From Streptomyces sp. NBC_00289 (GTDB taxonomy: Bacteria; Actinomycetota; Actinomycetes; Streptomycetales; Streptomycetaceae), in NCBI RefSeq assembly GCF_041435115.1, contig NZ_CP108046.1:9052001-9116000 (forward strand): 64,000 nucleotides of DNA, given 5' to 3'. Of the stretch, positions 57,680 to 64,000 are shown one piece after another; within the stretch, counting starts at the first letter, position 1; each line of letters begins with the position of its first letter. Both the position numbers and the translations under genes were made by a program. The notes beneath the pieces are model-generated. The model saw only the letters and a list, made by a program, of their open reading frames with translations, had not been told where the DNA came from and made no database searches.

Positions 57680-60019
57680 ATGGAGCACGTCTCCGCTGCG
57701 GCGGTCATCGATGGCCGGGGCATGGTGACGGGGTGGAGCGAGGGTGCCCGGCAGCTGACGGGATACGCGGCAGAGGAGGCCGTGGGGCGGGCGGCGCGGG
57801 AACTGCTCGCCCATGACCCGTCTCCGGACGTCCTGGCGGCGCTGGAGGGCGCCGTCGTGCTGCGGCACCAGGACGGATCCCCCGTCCCGGTCACCCTGAA
57901 AGCCTGCGCGGTGCTGGGCCGGGACGACGAGCCGGGTGGATACGTGGTCACCACCGAACGCCCGCGCGAAGCGGCACCCGCCCTGGGCGCGCGGGCCTTC
58001 GAGCAGGCCTCCATGTCGATGTCGATCTTTGACACCGAGCAGCGCTATCTGCGCCTTAACGATGTGGCCTGCCGGGTGATGGGCGTGCCGGAGGAGACCC
58101 TGCTCGGCAGGCCCTTCCCGGAGACCGTCGAGGACGCCGAGCACAGCCGCGGCTTCCTGAGCAACCTGCGCCAGGTGGCCGAGACGGGCCGGCCCGTCCA
58201 CTACGAGAGCTTCACCGGCGCGCCCTCCAGCAACCGCGAGCACGCCTGGAACATCGAGATGTGGCCGGTACGCGACGACACCGGAGACGTGGCCGGGGTC
58301 GCGCTGGCGGCGTTCGACAGCAGCGGGCAGTACTGGGCCCGGCAGCGTCTGGCGCTGCTCAACGAGGCGGCGGCCGCCATCGGCACCAGCCTGGACGTGG
58401 TGCGCACCGCCGAGGAACTCGTGGAACTGCTGGTGCCCCGGTACGCCGACTTCGCCAGCGTGGACCTGCTCGACTGGGTCCTGGGCGCCGACGAACCCCC
58501 GCCCGTCCCGGCGGACGGCGAGATCGTCCTGCGGCGCGTCGCCCACGGCTCCGCCACCGAGGGCACACCGGAGGCCGCCGTGCACCTGGGCGAGGCGGAC
58601 GTCTACCCGGTGTTCTCGCCGCCCGCCAAGGCCCTGCTCCAGGGACGGGCGGTGCTCGGCCAGGCGGGCGAGCCCGACTTCATGCGCTGGGTCGCCGAGC
58701 GCAACGCGAAAGCCCCCGCGGGCCGCTCCTACCGCACCGGTGTGCACTCGATGCTCGCGGTGCCGTTGCGGGCCCGCGGCACCACCCTCGGCGTCGCGGT
58801 GGGCGTCCGCATCGCCCACCCGGACGCCTACGTCGCGGACGACACCGTCCTGGCCGAGGAACTCGCCAGCCGCGCAGCCGTCTGCGTGGACAACGCCCGC
58901 CGCTTCGCCCGTGAGCGGACCACCGCGCTGGCCCTGCAGCACAGCCTGCTGCCGCGGGGACTGCCCGGACAGGCGGCGGTCGAGGTGGCCCACCGCTACC
59001 TGCCCAGCGGATCCCTCGCGGGCATCGGCGGCGACTGGTTCGACGTCATCCCGCTGTCCGGCAGCCGCGTCGCCCTGGTCGTCGGCGACGTGGTGGGACA
59101 CGGCATCCCGTCCTCGGCGACCATGGGACGGCTCTGCACGGCCGTCCGCACCCTCGCCGACGTGGATTTGCCGCCGGACGAACTCCTCACCCACCTCGAC
59201 GACCTGGTCACCCACCTGGCGGCGTACGAGAACGGCGAGGACGTCGCCGAACTGGGCGCCACCTGTCTCTACGCCGTCTACGACCCGGTGGCCCGTCGCC
59301 TCACCCTCGCCGCGGCGGGCCATCCGGCACCGGCCCTCGTCCTGCCCGACGGCACCGCGCGACTCGTCGCCATGACCCCCGGCCCGCCGCTGGGCGTGGG
59401 CGGACTGCCCTTCGAGGCGACGGAACTCGAACTTCCCGAAGGCGCCGTCGTCGCCCTCTACACGGACGGCCTGATCGAGGACCGTGACCGCGACGTGGAC
59501 CGCGCCACCGACGAACTGTGCCGCTCGCTGACCGCGCCCGCGGAGTCGCTGGACGCGCTGTGCGACACGGTCCTGAAGGCCGTACTGCCAGAGGAGCCCA
59601 GCGACGACGTGGCCCTGCTGCTGGCCCGTACCCGGGTGCTGGGCGCCGACCGGGTCGCCACCTGGGACGTGGCACCGGACCCCGCCGACGTGGCCCCCAC
59701 CCGGCAGGCCGCCACCGAGCGACTGACCGCGTGGGGGCTGGACGAGGCCGCCTTCGTCACCGAACTCGTCGTCAGCGAGCTGGTCACCAACGCGATCCGG
59801 TACGGCGAACCGCCCATCCAGCTACGGCTGATCCGGGACCGCACCCTCATCTGCGAGGTGTCCGACGGCAGTTCCACCTCACCGCACCTGCGCCGCGCCC
59901 ACGCCTTCGACGAGGGAGGGCGCGGCCTGCTTCTGGTCGCCCAGCTCACCCAGCGGTGGGGCAGCCGTCAGACGGGGCGCGGCAAGACGATCTGGGCCGA
60001 GCAGACACTGCCGGACTGA
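57680..60019 (+). CDS. PAS-PAS-GAF-SpoIIE-HATPase sensor phosphatase/kinase
   Basis: A 779-aa protein with five modules: PAS (about 1-95), PAS (about 110-220), GAF (about 230-415), SpoIIE phosphatase (about 430-650) with GGDWFDV, GDVVGHG, YTDGLIE and DDVALLL, and a C-terminal anti-sigma-type kinase (about 665-775) with N-box SELVTNAIRYGEP and GGRGLLLVAQL. Having phosphatase and kinase in one chain means it could both dephosphorylate and phosphorylate the same STAS partner. Start: ATG 57680 is chosen because the earlier ATG 57647 lies inside the terminator hairpin. Downstream converges with a cupin gene. Confidence 0.88.
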   Translation: MEHVSAAAVIDGRGMVTGWSEGARQLTGYAAEEAVGRAARELLAHDPSPDVLAALEGAVVLRHQDGSPVPVTLKACAVLGRDDEPGGYVVTTERPREAAPALGARAFEQASMSMSIFDTEQRYLRLNDVACRVMGVPEETLLGRPFPETVEDAEHSRGFLSNLRQVAETGRPVHYESFTGAPSSNREHAWNIEMWPVRDDTGDVAGVALAAFDSSGQYWARQRLALLNEAAAAIGTSLDVVRTAEELVELLVPRYADFASVDLLDWVLGADEPPPVPADGEIVLRRVAHGSATEGTPEAAVHLGEADVYPVFSPPAKALLQGRAVLGQAGEPDFMRWVAERNAKAPAGRSYRTGVHSMLAVPLRARGTTLGVAVGVRIAHPDAYVADDTVLAEELASRAAVCVDNARRFARERTTALALQHSLLPRGLPGQAAVEVAHRYLPSGSLAGIGGDWFDVIPLSGSRVALVVGDVVGHGIPSSATMGRLCTAVRTLADVDLPPDELLTHLDDLVTHLAAYENGEDVAELGATCLYAVYDPVARRLTLAAAGHPAPALVLPDGTARLVAMTPGPPLGVGGLPFEATELELPEGAVVALYTDGLIEDRDRDVDRATDELCRSLTAPAESLDALCDTVLKAVLPEEPSDDVALLLARTRVLGADRVATWDVAPDPADVAPTRQAATERLTAWGLDEAAFVTELVVSELVTNAIRYGEPPIQLRLIRDRTLICEVSDGSSTSPHLRRAHAFDEGGRGLLLVAQLTQRWGSRQTGRGKTIWAEQTLPD

Positions 60020-60026
60020 CCGCCGG

Positions 60027-60461
60027 TCACTGGAACGGGCACCCGGGGTTCGGCGCGTCCTCGGAGAACGGCGCCCCGTGGGGCAGCACGTAGAGCACGT
60101 CCAGGACGAGCGGTGTGGAGCCCAGGTTGCGGCCGATGTGGATGTTGCCCGGACCGGCCGGCTCCTGGACGGTGCTGCCCTTGCGGTAGACGCCGTCGGA
60201 CGCGCAGCCGGAGTCGAAGTGGCTCAGCGTGCCCTGCCGCACGAGGGCGTAGAGGGGGCCGTCGTGGTAGTGCCAGCCGGTGCTCTGCCCGGGCGGCACC
60301 GTGATCTCCCGGACGACGTAGTCGGTGTCGCCCACCGTGGTCAGGCTGATCAGCCGGGCGCTGACGCCCGGGCCGGGCGGGGTCGCGTGGGCGGTGCCGC
60401 CGACGAGGACGGTGACGGCTGCGACCATCCCGGTGAGGGTGGTGCGGAGCGCGTGGCGCAT
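60027..60461 (-). CDS. Secreted cupin-domain protein
   Basis: A 144-aa protein with a signal peptide (LTGMVAAVTVLVGGTAHA) and a cupin barrel: GQSTGWHYHDGPLYALVRQG holds the His-rich metal motif and GNIHIGRNLG the second His. Exported cupins often bind a metal or sugar; substrate unknown. The ATG at 60461 has AGGAGG upstream. It ends 7 bases from the convergent phosphatase gene. Confidence 0.87.
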   Translation of the reverse strand: MRHALRTTLTGMVAAVTVLVGGTAHATPPGPGVSARLISLTTVGDTDYVVREITVPPGQSTGWHYHDGPLYALVRQGTLSHFDSGCASDGVYRKGSTVQEPAGPGNIHIGRNLGSTPLVLDVLYVLPHGAPFSEDAPNPGCPFQ

Positions 60462-60612
60462 GCGTGGGCCTCCTGCTGCTGGAGCGGGCCGGTCGAGGAC
60501 GTGCCGCAGCGAACATAGGGGCAGGGGAGGCCGGTTGTGGGCTCAATCGCCATTTCGGCGGGTCCCCTGCCCCGCCCCCGCCGCCGGGCCCCGCACTCGC
60601 GCACCACCGCTG

Positions 60613-61443
60613 TCAGAACTCCTCGTGCACCTCAGGGTCCCCGCCGATGCGCTGGTGGTCCCGGTCGGCGACGGCCCGCATCTGGGCCGGGCCCAGTTCG
60701 AAACCGAAGATGTCGAGGTTCTCGCGCTGCCGGTCCGGGTCCGCCGACTTCGGGATGGGGATCGCACCGAGCTGGACGTGCCAGCGGAGCACGACCTGGC
60801 CGGGTGTCACGCCGTGCGCCTCCGCGACGGTGACGACGACGGGGTCCTCGAGCAGCCGCGTGCCGCGGCCCAGCGGGCTCCAGCTCTCGGTGCGGATGCC
60901 CTTGGCGGTGTGGAAGGCGCGCAGCTCGCTCTGCGGGAAGAAGGGGTGCAACTCGATCTGGTTGACGGAGGGCAGGACCCCGGTCTCCTTCTCCAGCCGC
61001 TCGATGTGCCCGGCGGTGAAGTTCGAGACGCCGATCGACCGCACGAGACCGTCCTCGCGCAGCTTGATCATCGCCCTCCACGAGTCGACGTACCTGCCGA
61101 CGCGGGGGAGGGGCCAGTGGATGAGGTACAGGTCGACGTAGTCCAGACCGAGCCGGCGGCGGGACTCCTCGAAGGACGCGAGGGTCTCCTCGTAGCCGTG
61201 GTGCCGGCCCGGCAGCTTCGTCGTCACCACCACCTCCTCCCGCGGGACCCCGCTGCGCGCCACGCCGAGGCCGACACCGGTCTCGTTGCGGTAGTTCGTC
61301 GCCGTGTCGACAAGGCGGTATCCCAGCTCCAGGGCACCGCGCACCGCCGGTTCCGCCTGCGCGTCGTCCATCGGCCAGGTGCCCAGACCGATGGCGGGGA
61401 TCGTCGTACCGTCGTTCAGCGTGTGCGTCGGGATGGTGGCCAC
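60613..61443 (-). CDS. Aldo/keto reductase
   Basis: A 276-aa NADPH-dependent reductase with the catalytic tetrad visible in LVDTATNYRNE (Asp, Tyr), VTTKLPGR (Lys) and LIHWPLP (His), and the cofactor loop IPIPKSADPDRQRENLD at the end. Members reduce aldehydes and ketones broadly. The GTG at 61443 has GAAAGG upstream. It diverges from a TauD-type gene. Confidence 0.92.
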   Translation of the reverse strand: MATIPTHTLNDGTTIPAIGLGTWPMDDAQAEPAVRGALELGYRLVDTATNYRNETGVGLGVARSGVPREEVVVTTKLPGRHHGYEETLASFEESRRRLGLDYVDLYLIHWPLPRVGRYVDSWRAMIKLREDGLVRSIGVSNFTAGHIERLEKETGVLPSVNQIELHPFFPQSELRAFHTAKGIRTESWSPLGRGTRLLEDPVVVTVAEAHGVTPGQVVLRWHVQLGAIPIPKSADPDRQRENLDIFGFELGPAQMRAVADRDHQRIGGDPEVHEEF

Positions 61444-61544
61444 GGTCGCGCCTTTCTTTGACTGTGTCGTACAGCCAGTATGGGAGTTCACGCGGCACGA
61501 GCCCCACCGGGCACGCGGAGGCCGCCCGGCCGAACGCGGGACAG

Positions 61545-61579
61545 GACGCTGTCGCCGCATACCGCGAGACGCTGTCGCC
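61545..61579. repeat. Direct repeat upstream of the TauD-type gene
   Basis: GACGCTGTCGCC occurs at 61545-61556 and again at 61568-61579, a spacing of 23 bases (about two helical turns). This is the pattern of an operator for a tandem-binding regulator in the aldo/keto reductase-TauD divergent gap. Confidence 0.5.
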
Positions 61580-61658
61580 ACGCGCCGCGATCACTGACAC
61601 GATCTTCCGTGGCGCCGGCCCGGACCGGTGCCGCGGCGGACGGACGAACGGAGCGCGT

Positions 61659-62633
61659 ATGACGACGGACAGGGCCACGGCGGGTGAGTCGGCACAGCCT
61701 GCCGCGGGGATCGAGGTGAAGCCGGTCGCCGGCCACATCGGCGCCGAGATCACGGGCGTCGACCTGGCCGACGGCCCGGACGACGCCCAGGTCGCGGCGA
61801 TCAGGGCCGCGGTGCTGCGCTGGAAGGTGGTGTTCTTCCGCGGCCAGCGGCTCGATCACGCCGGGCATGTCGCGTTCGCCCGCCGGTTCGGCGAGCCCGT
61901 CGTCCTGCGCCGCCGGGGCAGCGCCTCACCGCCGGACTTCCCGGAGATCGAGACCACCGCCGACCGGCTGGAACTCGGCGGCAGGTTCGGCATGGACCAC
62001 GACGAATGGCTGCGCCGCCGGCGCCACACGCTGCTCCGCGGCTGGCACTGTGACCACGGCGCCCGCGTCGACCCGCCCGCCGCGACGATCCTGCGCGCCG
62101 AGACCGTTCCGCCCTACGGCGGCGACACCACCTGGTCCAACCTGGCGGCCGCCTACGCCGGGCTCTCCGGCCCGGTGCGCGCGTTCGTCGACGGGCTGCG
62201 GGCCGAGCACCGGCTGGGCGTCGGTTACCAGCCGCGGCCCGGCGACGACGCGTACGTCCGTCACCTGCTGGACCACCAGATCGCCACCCTGCACCCGCTG
62301 GTCCGGGTCCACCCGGAGACGGGCGAGCGCGTGCTCTACGTCAACGGCTACTACGTCGAGCAGATCGCCGACGTCTCCCGGGCGGAGAGCGCGGCGATCC
62401 TGGACCTGCTCCTCGAGCAGGCGACGCGGCCGGAGTACACCGTCCGGTTCCGCTGGGAACCGGGCAGCGTGGCCTTCTGGGACAACCGGGCCACCATCCA
62501 CCTGGCCCCCTCCGACAACGCCCACCTCGGCCCCCGCACCATGCACCGGGTGATGCTCACCGGCGACGTGCCGGTGGGGGCGGACGGCAGGCCCTCGCAG
62601 GCGCTCGTCGGCAGCGAGCCGGGACGCTGGTGA
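61659..62633 (+). CDS. TauD/TfdA family alpha-ketoglutarate-dependent dioxygenase
   Basis: A 324-aa non-heme iron oxygenase: iron ligands in GWHCDHGAR (H130, D132) and the distal His in WDNRATIHLAP, with Arg for alpha-ketoglutarate near RTMHRVMLTGD. TauD and its relatives oxidise sulfonates, aromatic or other small acids; the substrate is not evident. ATG 61659 follows GGAG at 5 bases. An LLM flavoprotein gene lies convergently, and such pairs often act in sulfur scavenging (inference only). Confidence 0.9.
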   Translation: MTTDRATAGESAQPAAGIEVKPVAGHIGAEITGVDLADGPDDAQVAAIRAAVLRWKVVFFRGQRLDHAGHVAFARRFGEPVVLRRRGSASPPDFPEIETTADRLELGGRFGMDHDEWLRRRRHTLLRGWHCDHGARVDPPAATILRAETVPPYGGDTTWSNLAAAYAGLSGPVRAFVDGLRAEHRLGVGYQPRPGDDAYVRHLLDHQIATLHPLVRVHPETGERVLYVNGYYVEQIADVSRAESAAILDLLLEQATRPEYTVRFRWEPGSVAFWDNRATIHLAPSDNAHLGPRTMHRVMLTGDVPVGADGRPSQALVGSEPGRW

Positions 62634-62642
62634 CGGTCCCGT

Positions 62643-63677
62643 TCAGCCGGCCGGCTGCCAGCCCAGCGCCGGGCCGAGCCGGGTGGCCATGTCGGTGAGG
62701 ATCTGGACGTAGTCCTCGTGCCCGAAGGTGAACGGCAGCGCGAAGGCGACCTCGTCGACCTCACGGAACGCGGCGTGCGCGTGCAGCCGTTCGACGAGTT
62801 CCTCCGAGGTGCCCACCAGGTCCGGCGCGAACATCAGCCGTGCCGGGCCCTGCGGTGACGCGGTGCGCGGAGCGCGCTTGGCGGCGTACTCCTCGTACTT
62901 CGCGCGTTGCGCGGGTGAGGCGGAGTCGGTGGGGATGACGACCAGGCCCTGGGAGACGCGGGCGGCCTCGCCGTCGGGGTGGTGGGCGCGGAAGGCACGG
63001 ATGTGCGACAGCTGGATGCCGGCGAAGTCCGCGGGGCCCGCCGTCTCCTGCCCTTCCGCCTTGACGACGCTGCTGGTCAGGAAGTTCATGGCGTTCTCGC
63101 CCGCCCAGCGCGCGGAACCGAGGCTGCCGCCGCCGTACCACAGGCGGCCGCCCAGCCCCGGGGAGTGCGGCTGCACCCGCTCCGAGAACACCTCGAAGCC
63201 CTCGACGCCCTGGAAGCCGGTGACCGGCTTGCCGCGGACGCCGTCCAGCAGCCGCCCCACCCGCGTGTAGCCGAAGTCCTCGGTCTCGGCCGTGTCCGGG
63301 TACAGGGCGCCCTTGACCTGGTCGTAGTGCATCGGCGGGCCGACGCTGACCCCCGGGTTGAGCCGGCCCCCGCTCAGGATGTCGACGGTCGCCAGGTCCT
63401 CGGCCAGCCGCAGCGGGTTCTCCCAGCCCAGCGGGATGACGGCGGTACCCAGTTCGATGCGGTGGGTGCGCTGCGAGGCGGCGGCGAGCACGGCGACCGG
63501 GGACGAGATGCCGTACTGGAGGTGGCGGTGGCGGACCCACGCGCTGTCGAAGCCGAGCCGCTCGCCCAGCTCGATGATCTCCAGCGTGGACTCGTGTCCC
63601 CGGCGCGGATCGGCTTCGTCGAAGAGACCGATGGTGAGGAAGCCCAGCTTGCGCAACGGGCGTGAGGTCGGGGACAC
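62643..63677 (-). CDS. LLM-class flavin-dependent oxidoreductase
   Basis: A 344-aa bacterial luciferase-like monooxygenase: KLGFLTIGLFDEADPRRGHE, DSAWVRHRHLQYGISSPVAV (split here) and RLNPGVSVGPP mark the TIM-barrel FMN site. Members oxidise alkanesulfonates, nitriles or other organics. I start at GTG 63677 where GGAGG lies five bases upstream; ATG 63689 is possible. It ends 9 bases from the TauD stop, convergently. Confidence 0.85.
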   Translation of the reverse strand: MSPTSRPLRKLGFLTIGLFDEADPRRGHESTLEIIELGERLGFDSAWVRHRHLQYGISSPVAVLAAASQRTHRIELGTAVIPLGWENPLRLAEDLATVDILSGGRLNPGVSVGPPMHYDQVKGALYPDTAETEDFGYTRVGRLLDGVRGKPVTGFQGVEGFEVFSERVQPHSPGLGGRLWYGGGSLGSARWAGENAMNFLTSSVVKAEGQETAGPADFAGIQLSHIRAFRAHHPDGEAARVSQGLVVIPTDSASPAQRAKYEEYAAKRAPRTASPQGPARLMFAPDLVGTSEELVERLHAHAAFREVDEVAFALPFTFGHEDYVQILTDMATRLGPALGWQPAG

Positions 63678-63757
63678 GCGCTCCTCCATCGTCCACGGCG
63701 CACTTGGCCGTACACCGGTCTGTTCGATTGTCGCAGGCGGCCGCCGTGGGGGACGGG

Positions 63758-64000
63758 TCAGGTCAGGGGGATGACGACCTCGTCCTCGACCGGCGGTTCG
63801 ACCTCCTGAGCGCGGTTGCCGGTGGCCGCGTAGCAGCGCAGCCGGATGGCCTCGGGGGTGACGTCCAGGCGCAGGAAGCACTTGAAGAACGGCGGACTGT
63901 ACGTCGCCGAACTGGGCGAGAACAGCTGCGTGTAGATCTTGCGCACGGGCAGCCGCAGCCGCGAGGTGCGGTCGGGGCGGCCGCCCGCGCCCAGGAGGCT
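63758..64000 (-). CDS. Truncated gene at window edge, C-terminal 80 codons
   Basis: The minus-strand frame is open from the last base of the window to TAA/TGA at 63758. The visible end (RLPVRKIYTQLFSPSSATY, then FFKCFLRLDVTPEAIRLRCY) is a beta-strand-rich tail with typical codon use. It resembles the C-terminal part of calcineurin-like phosphoesterases but I am not certain of the family. The start lies outside the window. Confidence 0.6.
   Translation of the reverse strand, partial: SLLGAGGRPDRTSRLRLPVRKIYTQLFSPSSATYSPPFFKCFLRLDVTPEAIRLRCYAATGNRAQEVEPPVEDEVVIPLT

Overview
The window is chromosomal DNA of a Streptomyces-like actinomycete. Support for this: very high G+C with third codon positions almost always G or C, frequent GTG starts, 4-nt stop/start overlaps, and families typical of streptomycetes (DUF5133, DUF6480, DUF1206, the GlgE operon, many SpoIIE-type phosphatases). 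I saw no rRNA, tRNA, CRISPR array or intact insertion sequence.

Layout. 1-3.4 kb: end of an MFS transporter, a cyclic-nucleotide-binding protein and a PLP-dependent Orn/Lys/Arg decarboxylase. 3.6-6.9 kb: an anti-sigma kinase, a SigB/SigF-family sigma factor, a DUF5133 protein, a DUF1206 membrane protein and a small acidic protein. 7-11.7 kb: FUSC-family membrane protein, NADH dehydrogenase-like flavoprotein, methyltransferase. 11.8-28.4 kb: the signalling core. It has a five-gene overlapping RsbR-RsbS-RsbT-RsbX/RsbU-like operon, three further SpoIIE or STAS genes with a MarR regulator, a 1425-residue soluble hybrid histidine kinase with six tandem HAMP units, a PRC-barrel protein and two more anti-sigma-type kinases. 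28.6-32.5 kb: small membrane proteins (one only 54 aa), a Cys-rich protein and a long-chain acyl-CoA synthetase. 32.5-44.4 kb: YbdK-type ligase and the alpha-glucan/trehalose block glgB-mak-treS-glgE, with a second DUF5133 gene and, facing away, an anti-sigma-like protein overlapping glgX. 44.4-48 kb: VOC protein, ANTAR protein, second SigB-family sigma factor, an ABC permease remnant and an unknown protein. 48-53.5 kb: a hemC paralogue, a decayed questin-oxidase gene, an NPP1-type secreted protein, an ATP-dependent DNA ligase, an SDR/TetR divergent pair and remnants of a two-component system. 53.5-64 kb: MFS/TetR pair, MarR, DoxX, peroxiredoxin, a five-domain PAS-GAF-SpoIIE-kinase protein, cupin, aldo/keto reductase, TauD dioxygenase, LLM flavoprotein and a truncated gene.

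How it fits together. I count two SigB-family sigma factors, four STAS proteins, seven HATPase_c_2 (RsbW/RsbT-like) modules and five SpoIIE phosphatase domains, so this is a dense partner-switching stress-response region. Candidate SigB-type promoters (GNNT-N15-GGGTAM) lie before a STAS gene and before the PRC-barrel gene. The physical link to GlgE-pathway trehalose/alpha-glucan genes and to an osmosensor-like HAMP-repeat kinase suggests control of osmotic or desiccation stress; this last step is inference. Several intergenic regions hold wreckage of deleted genes, so the 46.5-56 kb part looks like accessory sequence in flux.
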